Positions 37,509 to 46,100 of a DNA stretch of 64,000 nucleotides are shown here, one piece after another. Positions within the stretch are counted from its first letter, which is position 1. Each line of letters opens with the position of its first letter. Both the position numbers and the translations under genes were made by a program. The stretch comes from Pseudofrankia coriaricola (GTDB lineage: Bacteria > Actinomycetota > Actinomycetes > Frankiales > Frankiaceae): positions 1 through 64,000 of the forward strand of contig NZ_MBLO01000261.1 of NCBI RefSeq assembly GCF_001854805.1, given 5' to 3'. A model generated the notes under the pieces. It had not been told where the DNA came from. It saw only the letters and a program-made list of their open reading frames with translations, and made no database searches.

Positions 37509-37731
37509 CGCGGCCGGCCAGCGCCTGGCCACTCACGCCGGCCACGGCGCTGGCGGCGGCAGGCGGCATCCCGGCCCGGGACATGGATGCTGCCCTCCGG
37601 TAGGGACCTGAGTCCGCGACGAGACCGGGCGATCCGGCGGGTCTTCGCGCGCAACCTTTCTCGCCTGGAAGGCGTATCAGTGGCAGGGAGACGCGGACTG
37701 CGTCCCCCAGGACGCGGAGGCAGGGCGGTCG

Positions 37732-38457
37732 GTGCGTGGTGACGTCGGCGGGGAGCCGCGGGCACGGGGGCGCGGCGTGAAGGAGGGCGTCCGTGCCCGG
37801 CCGGCCGGAACCCCGCTGGCCAAAGCCCCGCCGCGCGGGAACCAACCGGCCGAGAACCGGACGGCCAGGAATCCGGCCGACGGCGACCCGGTCGACGGCG
37901 ACCCGGTCGACGGCCACCCGGTCGACGGCGACCCGGCCGATGAGGACTTCGCGGGGTTCGTGCGGCGGTGCGGGACGCGGCTGACGCGCTTCGCCTACCT
38001 GCTCGTCGGGGACGTGGGGCAGGCCGAGGACCTGGTGCAGACGGCGCTCGTCAAGACCTGGCTGCGGGGCACGCATGTGACGGCGGGCGGGCGCGAGGCC
38101 TATGTGCGCCGGGTGATGGTGACGACGTCCGTGTCGTGGTGGCGCGGCGCGCGCTGGCGGCGCGAGCGGTTACCCGGCCCCGGCCCCGCCGCCGCCGGCG
38201 GCGGCGGCGACCGGCCGGACCTGACCGAGCGGGCAGACCCTGTCGACGCGATCTTGCTCGTCGACGAACGTGACGTGCTGGTCGCCGCCCTGCGCCAGCT
38301 GCCGCCGCGCCAGCGGGCCGCCGTGCTGCTGCGGCACTACCTGGCGCTGACCGAGGCCGAGACCGCCGCCGTGCTGCGCTGCTCGGTGGGCACCGTGAAA
38401 AGCCAGACCAGCCGGGGCCTGGCGACCCTGCGCACGATGCTGGAGGCCGGCCGATGA
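37732..38457 (+). CDS. SigE-family ECF RNA polymerase sigma factor
   Basis: A 241-residue ECF sigma factor. Region 2 is seen in FAGFVRRCGTRLTRFAYLLVGDVGQAEDLVQTALVKTW and region 4 in ALRQLPPRQRAAVLLRHYLALTEAETAAVLRCSVGTVKSQTSRGLATLR, the layout of the actinobacterial SigE/ECF41-adjacent group. About 70 residues before region 2 are low-complexity, including a tandem DGDPV repeat (37882-37935). GTG at 37732 is provisional; GTG 37777 is the alternative. Its stop overlaps the next gene (ATGATGA), so the membrane Kelch protein is its probable cognate regulator. Confidence 0.88.
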   Translation: MRGDVGGEPRARGRGVKEGVRARPAGTPLAKAPPRGNQPAENRTARNPADGDPVDGDPVDGHPVDGDPADEDFAGFVRRCGTRLTRFAYLLVGDVGQAEDLVQTALVKTWLRGTHVTAGGREAYVRRVMVTTSVSWWRGARWRRERLPGPGPAAAGGGGDRPDLTERADPVDAILLVDERDVLVAALRQLPPRQRAAVLLRHYLALTEAETAAVLRCSVGTVKSQTSRGLATLRTMLEAGR

Positions 38458-39785
38458 TGACCGACGAGCAGCTTGCCGACCTGCTGCGCCGCACGGCCGA
38501 CCGGGTGCCGGTCAACGCGCGGCTGACCGACCTCGTCCAGGCTCGTGTCCGGCGGGCCCGCCGGCGTCGCCGCGCCGGCGCCATCGCGTCCGCCGCGGCC
38601 GGCGTGGTCGTGGTACTCGTCGCTGTCGTGGCGCTGGTCGCCGGGCCGGTCAGGCATGACAGCGGGCCGCGCCCGGAGCCGCCCGCGACCGGTGTCGACG
38701 CCTGGCGGTGGCGCGACCTGCCGTCGCCGCGACCGTTGATGTTCGGCGACACCGAGCGGACCCTCGTCGTGGGCCACTCCCTCGTCGTCCTCGGCCGCGA
38801 GCCGACGCACTGGACCGCGGTGGTGTCCGATCCGGTCGGCGCGCCGTTCGGCGCTCGCGACCCCGCCCCGGACACCTGGATGACGCAGGCGACCGTCGCC
38901 GTCTCCGACACGACGGTCTATCTGTGGGGCGGCTCGATCGTGGGGAGCGGCAACGGCGGCGCCTACCAGACCGGCAGCGATCTGGCCTTCGACGTCACGA
39001 CCAGGACCTGGTCGAAACTGCCGCCAGCACCCATCGAGTCCCGTACCGGCGCCGTCGCCGTCTGGACCGGCAAGGAGCTGGTGGTCTGGGGCGGATCGCG
39101 TGAGCTCGCTCCCAGGCCCGATGGCCAGCGGACCCAGGTGTTCACGGACGGCGCCGCCTACGACCCGTCGACGCGGGCCTGGACCGTCCTTCCGCCAGTG
39201 TCCGTCCCCGCTAGCCTGGTCCCCGTCAAGGCCGTCGCTGCCAGCGGCAAGGTGGTCATCTGGGCCCAGGCGGAAGGCCGGGGTTCGGACCCGGCCGAGG
39301 GCCGGACGCTCGTCTACGACCCGGCCACCCGCCAGTGGACGGTGGCCCCAGGCCCGCCGCTTACGACGCCGGCCGGCGGCACGGGTCTGGTGACCACCAC
39401 CGACGGCCCCGTCGCCGTCGCCGCGACTCTCAGCTCGGCGTGGCACAACCGGCCGCCTGCCGCCGCGCGCTTCGACGTCGCCGCCGAAACCTGGACGCCG
39501 CTGCGCGGCCCCAGCCTTCCGCCCGACACGCTGTGCGGCACCACGGTCGTGCCGCTGCGCGACCTGGCCGCCGCGACGACCGTCGCGGCCGTGATCCCGA
39601 ACTGCGGGGGCGCGTTCCCCCAGGTCCTCGACCCCACCCGCCGGCACTGGGTGCCCCTCGCCGCGTGGGGCGCCGACAAGGCCCTCGCGGGCGTCCCCTC
39701 CTCCGGCGACGCCTTCCTCACCTCGGACAAGCTCCCCGCCACCCAGCGCCCAAGCCGCCCGGGCGCGCAGATCCTTGCCCCATGA
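38454..39785 (+). CDS. membrane-anchored Kelch-like protein, putative anti-sigma partner
   Basis: A 443-residue protein with a short cytoplasmic N-terminus (DEQLADLLRRTADRVPVNARLTDLVQARVRRARRRRR), one membrane helix (residues about 42-66, IASAAAGVVVVLVAVVALVAG) and an extracytoplasmic Kelch/beta-propeller region with units like LAFDVTTRTWSKLPPAPIESRTGAVAVWTGKELVVWGG. Its start is embedded in the stop of the sigma gene (ATGATGA). The topology, cytoplasmic helix and coupling fit an anti-sigma factor whose outer propeller senses a ligand; no ZAS zinc motif (HxxxCxxC) is present, so this is an inference. Confidence 0.75.
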   Translation: MMTDEQLADLLRRTADRVPVNARLTDLVQARVRRARRRRRAGAIASAAAGVVVVLVAVVALVAGPVRHDSGPRPEPPATGVDAWRWRDLPSPRPLMFGDTERTLVVGHSLVVLGREPTHWTAVVSDPVGAPFGARDPAPDTWMTQATVAVSDTTVYLWGGSIVGSGNGGAYQTGSDLAFDVTTRTWSKLPPAPIESRTGAVAVWTGKELVVWGGSRELAPRPDGQRTQVFTDGAAYDPSTRAWTVLPPVSVPASLVPVKAVAASGKVVIWAQAEGRGSDPAEGRTLVYDPATRQWTVAPGPPLTTPAGGTGLVTTTDGPVAVAATLSSAWHNRPPAAARFDVAAETWTPLRGPSLPPDTLCGTTVVPLRDLAAATTVAAVIPNCGGAFPQVLDPTRRHWVPLAAWGADKALAGVPSSGDAFLTSDKLPATQRPSRPGAQILAP

Positions 39786-39994
39786 GCCGAGCCGAGGCTT
39801 TGCCGTACTCGGGACGAGGTATCCGGGGACGGGACGGGGACGGCGGCAATCCGCCCCATACCTGACCGGCATGGTTCGCCGCGAGCTGGTGTCCGGCATG
39901 TCCGGCTGTGGCAGGCTGGTCGCGCATGGACTGGAGTCGCGCACGGATGAGAGGCGACCGGTGTCCGTGCCCGGGGACGTGGGTTGGATGGAGC

Positions 39995-40011
39995 CCCGTC
40001 CGTAGGACGGG
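39995..40011 (+). promoter_or_regulatory. 7-bp stem hairpin ahead of the sigma-like gene
   Basis: CCCGTCC-GTA-GGACGGG forms a perfect stem with a three-base loop, ending 25 bases before the ATG at 40037. It could be a terminator for upstream transcription or a leader hairpin. The rest of 39786-40036 shows no gene. Confidence 0.4.
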
Positions 40012-40036
40012 TACGAGGACGGGCCTGTGAGGGCGG

Positions 40037-40735
40037 ATGGCTGACGACTCCGCGGTCGACGACGACCGGGCGTCGCGGCTTGCCGGGGATGCGGCGCTGT
40101 ATGCCCGGCTGATCGAGGTCGGCTTCGCCGGGCCCGACTACGAGGTGGTCGCCGATGCCCTGGCCCGCTACGGCCACCAGGTCCTGCACGCGTGGCTGGT
40201 CAGCGGGCAGATCACGCAGGAGTGCGCTCGCCGGGGCCTGGGTGGGGTCCGCCGCCTCGCCGCCGGCGAGATCACCCTGACCCGTGACGACATCGACGAC
40301 CTGGTGCAGGAAACCCTCATCACGGCCCTGGCCCGGTTCCAGGACGCCGGCCGGGAAGGCCGCGGCTGGTCGCCGAAGGGAGGCGCGAAGCTGTCGACCT
40401 ACTTCATCGGTGGCTGCGTGCTGGCATTCGGCGGCACCGTCTATCCGCGGTGGGAACGCCAGCGCCTCTCCGGAGCGCTGGTGGGTGAGGGTGTGCATGC
40501 CCTCGATCTTCGTGATCCCGCGCTTCGTGATCCCGCTGACCTGTTCACGATGCGCGAGGATCTCGCGGCGGCCCTGCCTCCGCCCGGCCGGCTGCGGACC
40601 GCGGTCCTGCTGTCCGCCACCGGCCACACCTACGAGGAGATCGCCCGGTTCCTCGGCGAGGACGTCACCCCGCGCGCGGTCGAAGGCATGCTCTACCGCT
40701 TCCGCCAGGGACTAAAGGGAGGAACGCGGTCATGA
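40037..40735 (+). CDS. sigma-70 family sigma factor-like protein
   Basis: A 232-residue protein with sigma region 2-like DDIDDLVQETLITALARFQDAG and region 4-like LRTAVLLSATGHTYEEIARFLGEDVTPRAVEGMLYRFRQGL, flanking a middle of about 70 residues. The N-terminal 90 residues (VVADALARYGHQVLHAWLVSGQITQECARRGLGG) are unlike standard ECF factors and match those seen in kinase-linked actinobacterial sigma-like genes, from memory. ATG 40037 follows GAGGG. It overlaps the pentapeptide-repeat gene by four bases (ATGA) and lies on the opposite side of the two kinase genes. Confidence 0.7.
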   Translation: MADDSAVDDDRASRLAGDAALYARLIEVGFAGPDYEVVADALARYGHQVLHAWLVSGQITQECARRGLGGVRRLAAGEITLTRDDIDDLVQETLITALARFQDAGREGRGWSPKGGAKLSTYFIGGCVLAFGGTVYPRWERQRLSGALVGEGVHALDLRDPALRDPADLFTMREDLAAALPPPGRLRTAVLLSATGHTYEEIARFLGEDVTPRAVEGMLYRFRQGLKGGTRS

Positions 40736-41493
40736 GCGCCTCCGGCCCGGTCGACATCCACCAGCTTCTGGCGAGCTCCTCGCTCGGCGATCCCGTCAGC
40801 CGGAGCATCCTGGACCGCGCCCCCCGCTCTCTCGCCGAGACGCTCCACGACGTCGGCTCCTCGACGTCCGAACTGACGAGCCGCAGCCTGGCCGACCTCC
40901 TCGACCTCGGTAACCTCGGCGGATCTGATCCGGTGGCGGGCCCTGAGTCGGCCGACCTCCGTGAGGTGGACCTCGGCGGGGCCGACCTTCGGGAGGCGAC
41001 GCTGCGCGGCGCCGATCTTCGCGGGGCGACGCTGCGCGGCGCGGACCTGCGCGGGGCGACGCTGCGGCGCGCCGACCTCGGCAGGACCGACCTTCGGGAT
41101 GCGAACCTCGGCGGGGCCGACCTTCGGGAGGCGACGCTGCGCGGCGCCGACCTGCGCCGGGCGGCCTTCGGCCTTGCCGACCTGCGGGGGGCCGACCTGC
41201 GTGACGTGAACGTCGGCGGTGCCGACCTCAGCGGTGCCGATCTTCGGGACGTGGTTCTCGGTGGGGCGGACCTGCGCGGAGTGACGCTCGGTCTGGCCGA
41301 CCTGAGCGGGGCCGATCTTCGCGGGGTGAACCTTCGGGGTGTCGACCTGCGTGGGGCGACGCTGAGCGGGACCCTGCTGCACGAGGCGCACTGGTCGTCG
41401 GACACAGCCTGGCCACGGGCATGGGTGGAGCGGATGCGCGACACGTCCGCGGAGGTCGGTGAGGGCCTGTTCGTGGTCGGCGGCCAGGCCTGA
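40732..41493 (+). CDS. pentapeptide repeat protein
   Basis: A 253-residue protein. Residues about 73-220 are nearly uninterrupted pentapeptide repeats, A[DN]LRG type (GADLREATLRGADLRGATLR), close to 29 units, predicted to form a right-handed quadrilateral beta-helix. The first 70 residues are a Leu/Ser-rich helical part. It is coupled (ATGA) to the sigma-like gene. Some such proteins mimic DNA (MfpA, Qnr), others are scaffolds; the kinase at 1575-4967 carries the same repeat class internally, hinting at a scaffold role. Confidence 0.85.
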   Translation: MSASGPVDIHQLLASSSLGDPVSRSILDRAPRSLAETLHDVGSSTSELTSRSLADLLDLGNLGGSDPVAGPESADLREVDLGGADLREATLRGADLRGATLRGADLRGATLRRADLGRTDLRDANLGGADLREATLRGADLRRAAFGLADLRGADLRDVNVGGADLSGADLRDVVLGGADLRGVTLGLADLSGADLRGVNLRGVDLRGATLSGTLLHEAHWSSDTAWPRAWVERMRDTSAEVGEGLFVVGGQA

Positions 41494-41631
41494 GCGATCC
41501 AGGTCCCGGTGGCGGCCGGTGCCAAGACCGCGGGCTTCCCGGGAGATCGGGAAACGGATCGGCTCCGAGGGCACCGAGGACAACCGGCGACGCGGGTGGT
41601 CCGCCCGGCGGAGGCGGGAGCGACTCGTGGG

Positions 41632-43104
41632 TCAGCCGTATTTGTCGAGCGCGTGGCGGAGCTCGGCGGCCGTGGAGAAGCCGATGGCCGGCTGGTCACG
41701 GAGGGCCTGGTCGATGACCTGGGCCAGTCCCGCGGGAATGGTGGGGTCGTGCTTGCGGATGGGCACCGGGTTGTTCTGGAGGACGACCTGCCAGGGGTCT
41801 CTGCGCCCGGTGAAATCGCGGGGATGGGCGCCGGTGAGAGTCCAGTAGAGGCAGGCGGCCAGCGCCCAGACGTCGACGTCGGGCTGGGCGTGCTTGAAGT
41901 TGATGACCTGCTGGCGGGGCATGAACCAGGGCTTTCCGGCGGCGGTGCCGGTACGGGTGAGCCCGGACAGCCCGGCCTGGTCGAAGGCCTTGGCGAGGCC
42001 GAAGTCGCCGACCTTCGCGACAGGGGAGGTCCCGTCGGTGAGCAGGATGTTCTGCGGGCTGAGGTCGCGGTGGACGACGCCCTGGTCGTGCGCGTGCTCA
42101 AGCCCTTCCAGGGCCTGCAAGGCGAGCGGGAGTGCCTCGTCGAGGGGCAGCCTGCCGCCGCGGCGGGCGACGAGCTTGTCGAGGCTGCCGCCGGCGCAGT
42201 ACTCCAGGGTGAAGTAGAAGCCGCCGTGGGCCGTGCCGATGTCGTGCAGGCTGACGATGTGGCGGTGTCGCAGCTCCTTGCTGATGGCGATCTCGCGCAG
42301 GAAGCGGGCCCGCACGTCGGGCTGGGCGGCGACCCGGGGCAGCATCACCTTCAGAGCGACCTCATGACCGGTGGTGTCGTCGCGGGCGAGGTAGACGGCG
42401 CCCATCCCACCGCGGCCGAGCTCGCGCAGCAGGGTGTAGCCGCCGATCGCGGCGAGTTCCCGGTCGCCGGAGCGGGCGCGCCGCAGCAGGTGACGTAGGA
42501 CCTTGCCGGGGTCAGCCAGGCAGACGGCGCACAGGTCGCTGCCCGGTCCGGCGCGGCGGGCGCCGGCGAGCGGCTCGCCGCAGGCGGCGCAGCGTGGGGA
42601 CACGGGCGCGGGCGACGCGGGGCAGTTTCGCCGGGCGGCCCGGGCGCGGCAGGCCGCGCATTGGATGGTCCCGGCCTCCGCCCCGGCCTCCGCCTGGGCG
42701 CCGTCCGGGATCTCCCGGCCGCAGCCGACGCAGTGGAGCGGAGTATGCACGGACACCCGGAAGGTCGTCGACCCGATCTTCAGCTCGTCGCCGTCGGTCA
42801 GGTCGTGTTCCGGGAAGGTCTGGGCCGCGGCCTCTTCCGGGGTCTGGTGGGCCTCGCGCTGGCCGATCTTGACGTCGTTGACGTACGTGCCGTTGAGACT
42901 GCCGAAGTCGCGCACGCGGATGTCGGGCGGGTTGATGTCGAGCAGGCAGTGGTGCCGGGAGACGGTGCGATGGTCGGCGTCGTCGGGAAGCCGGGGGGTG
43001 CAGCCGTCCGCGCGGCCGAGGATACAGGTGTTTCGTTCGGTGAAGGTGAATTCCTCGCCTTGCAGCCGTCCGTGGGTCACCTTCAATGTGACGGTGGCCG
43101 GCAT
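41632..43104 (-). CDS. FHA-zinc ribbon-serine/threonine protein kinase
   Basis: A 490-residue soluble protein. Residues 1-118 form an FHA phosphothreonine-binding domain (CILGRADGC, VSRHHCLLDINPPDIRVRDFGSLNGTYVND). Two zinc-ribbon-like Cys clusters follow (CVGCGREI...CAAC, CAACGEPL...CAVCLAD, about 123-200). The kinase domain (224-490) has LGRGGMGAVY, VALK and DFG, but the catalytic loop reads HRDLSPQN, with Ser in place of the Lys, and the APE motif is replaced by FMPRQQ. It may be weakly active or atypical. GGAG precedes ATG 43104 at seven bases. It follows the WD40 kinase by 55 bases on the same strand. Confidence 0.88.
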   Translation of the reverse strand: MPATVTLKVTHGRLQGEEFTFTERNTCILGRADGCTPRLPDDADHRTVSRHHCLLDINPPDIRVRDFGSLNGTYVNDVKIGQREAHQTPEEAAAQTFPEHDLTDGDELKIGSTTFRVSVHTPLHCVGCGREIPDGAQAEAGAEAGTIQCAACRARAARRNCPASPAPVSPRCAACGEPLAGARRAGPGSDLCAVCLADPGKVLRHLLRRARSGDRELAAIGGYTLLRELGRGGMGAVYLARDDTTGHEVALKVMLPRVAAQPDVRARFLREIAISKELRHRHIVSLHDIGTAHGGFYFTLEYCAGGSLDKLVARRGGRLPLDEALPLALQALEGLEHAHDQGVVHRDLSPQNILLTDGTSPVAKVGDFGLAKAFDQAGLSGLTRTGTAAGKPWFMPRQQVINFKHAQPDVDVWALAACLYWTLTGAHPRDFTGRRDPWQVVLQNNPVPIRKHDPTIPAGLAQVIDQALRDQPAIGFSTAAELRHALDKYG

Positions 43105-43159
43105 CGTCGTCTCCGTATCCTCGCCACCCGCATCCGCGGGATAGGTGAGTGGGCTTCTG

Positions 43160-46100
43160 CTACGCCCCGGGTAGCGGGGGCAGGGCTTCCCAGTTCCGGG
43201 CCATACGTTCCAGCTCCGCCTTTACACCGGCCGGGCGTATCCACCCGTAGCCGGAGTATTGCAACTGGCGGAGCAGGCTGTCGACGTCCGTTTCGGTCCA
43301 CGAGGGCCTACCCCGGCGGGAAAGACCCAGCCGGATCTGCTGTTCCGAGACTTCGCCCCGCGGCGGCAGGCTGCCCGCAACGGGAGTGTGCAACGTCAGG
43401 AAGGTTTCGAGATGGGGCCTGACGCCCTCGTCCCAGTCGGCCGGGTCCCGGGCCTCGAGCTCCCAGTCGATCTCCCACACCCGCACCGTCCGGTCGTCGC
43501 TGCCGGACAGGGCGAGGCGCCCGTCGGCGCTCACACACACCGAGGTCACCTCGCTGGTGTGTCCGGTGAGGGTGTGCAGGCAGTGGCCGGTGGCCAGGTC
43601 CCACACCCGCACCGTCCGGTCCTGGCTGCCCGACAGGGCGAAACGGCCGTCGGCGCTCACGCACACCGAGTACACAATCCCAGTGTGTCCTTTGAGGGTG
43701 TGCAGGCAGTGGCCGGTGGCCAGGTCCCACACCCGCACCGTCCGGTCCTGGCTGCCCGACAGGGCGAAACGGCCGTCGGCGCTCACACACACCGAGTACA
43801 CCCCAAAAGTGTGTCCTTTGAGGGTGTGCAGGCAGCGGCCGGTGGCCAGGTCCCACACCCGTACCGTGCAGTCCTTGCCGCCGGATACGGCGACACGCCC
43901 GTCGGGGCTCGCACACACCGAGGTCACGGCCTTCAGGGCCCCGTTCAGGATGGCGGTGTGTCCTTTGAGGGTGTGCAGGCAGCGGCCGGTGGCCAGCTCC
44001 CACACTCGCACCGTGTTGTCGTGGCTGCCGGACAGGGCGAGACGCCCGTCGGCGCTCACGCAGACCGAGTTCACCTCCCCGGCGTGTCCCTGGAGGATGC
44101 GTAGGCAGCTGCCGGTGGCCAGGTCCCACACCCACACCGTGCTGTCATTGTCGCTGGACAGGGCGAGACGCCCGTCCGAGCTCACGCAGACCGACTTGAT
44201 ACCAAAAGTGTGTCCGTTGTCGAGGGTGTGCAGACAGCGGCCGGTGGCCAGCTCCCATACCCGCACCGTGTTGCCGAGGCTGCTGGACAGGGCGAGACGC
44301 CCGTCCGCGGCCACACACACCGAAGTCACGTTGCCGTGTCCGTCGATGATTCTCGACTGCCAGATGCCGCGGACACCGGTTCTTACCGAGAACAGTGAAA
44401 GCCGTCGCCAGGTTTCCAGGGCTCGCGGGTCCCGCTCGTACCCCGGTATCGTCCGCGCCTTTCTGAGCAGGGTGAGCGCGGCCGGGAAGCGGCCCTCCGT
44501 GGTAGGAAGCTCGGCCGCGCTCAGCAGCGTCTCCAACTGTGTTTCATGCCGCACCAGCTCGGCATGTGGACGCAGGCGGCACAGCTGGAGCGAGGCGACA
44601 TCGGCCCCCACGTTCGGCAGCTCCCACACCCGCACCGTCCGGCTGTAGCTACTGGACAGGGCGATGTGCCCGTCCGCGCTCACACAGACCGACTGCACGT
44701 TCCCGGTGTGTTCTTGGAGGGTGCGTAGGCAGTGGCCGGTGGCCAGGTCCCACACCCGCACCGTCCGGTCGTCGCTGCCGGACAGGGCGAGACGCCCGTC
44801 GGCGGTCACACACACCGAGTTCACACCGCCGGTGTGTCCTTTGAGGGTGTGCAGGCAGTGGCCGGTGGCCAGGTCCCACACCCGCACCGTCCGGTCGTCG
44901 CTGCCGGACAGGGCGAGACGCCCGTCGGCGGTCACACACACCGAGTACACCAAAGAAGTGTGTCCTTCGAGGATGTGCAGGCGGCGGCCGGTGGAGAGCT
45001 TCCGCACCCGCACCGTCCGGTCGTCGCCGCCGGACAGGGCGAGACGCCCGTCGGCACTCACACACACCGAGTTGACGTCCCCGGTGTGTCCTTTGAAGGT
45101 GCGTAGACGGCGGCTGAAGGTGCGTAGGCGGCGGCCGGTAGCCAGCTTCCACACCCGCACCGTCCGGTCGTCGCTGCCGGACAGGGCGCGCCGTCCATCG
45201 GCGCTTACGCAGACCGAGTTCACGGTAGACGTGTGTCCTCGGAAGGTGCGTAGGCGGCGGCCGGTGGCCAGGTCCCACACCCGCACCGTCCGGTCGTCGC
45301 CGCCGGACAGGGCGCGACGCCCGTCGGCGGTCACACACACCGAGTTCACGTCCTCGGTGTGTCCTTCGAGGACGTGCAGGCAGCGGCCGGTGGCCAGGTC
45401 CCACACTCGCACCGTGTCGTCGTGGCTGCCGGACAGGGCGAGACGTCCGTCGGCACTCACACAGACCGAACTCACGGCAGACGTGTGTCCTTCGAGGGTA
45501 CGTCGACGGCGGCCGGTGGCACCATCGGCGCGGGCACGTCGCAGCGCCGCGCGGACTTCGGTGTCCTCAGGGGCGCGCCGCGCCGCCTCCTCGAGGAGAG
45601 GAAGGGCCGAGTCGACGTCGCCGCGCTCGAGGTGCACCTGGGCAAGCAGCCGCTGCATCAGCGCGCGCCGCGCCGCCTCCGCGGGGACCTTGAGGACAGG
45701 AGGGGGCACGTCGACGTCGCCGCGCTCGAGGTGCACCTGGGCAAGCAGCCGCTGCATCAGCGCGCGCCGCGCCGCCTCCGCGGGGACCTTGAGGACAGGA
45801 GGGGGCACGTCGACGTCGCCGCGCTTGAGGTGCGGCTGGGCAAGCGGACGCGGCACCGGCCCGGGGTCTGGTGCACTCGCCAGGACCGCCTCGAGTCTGG
45901 CCACCAGCTCGCTGTCGGTCATCCTGCCTGCCCGCCAGCGCAGCAACCCGGCGTTGTAGGTCGCCTCCAGGTGCTGCGGGTCGGCCGTCAGCGCCTCATC
46001 GAACAACATCTCCGCCTGCTTGACCCGGTCAAGGTCCAGCATCGACAGCGCCCGGTTGGTCAGCTCATCCGCCCGAAGCTCCGCCTCCCGCGGCGCCGTC

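Noticed and set aside
43259-45959. Plus-strand frames of up to 430 codons opposite the WD40 kinase
   Set aside because: They arise because the repeated WD40 DNA lacks stops on the other strand; their periodicity mirrors the repeats and no family is recognisable.
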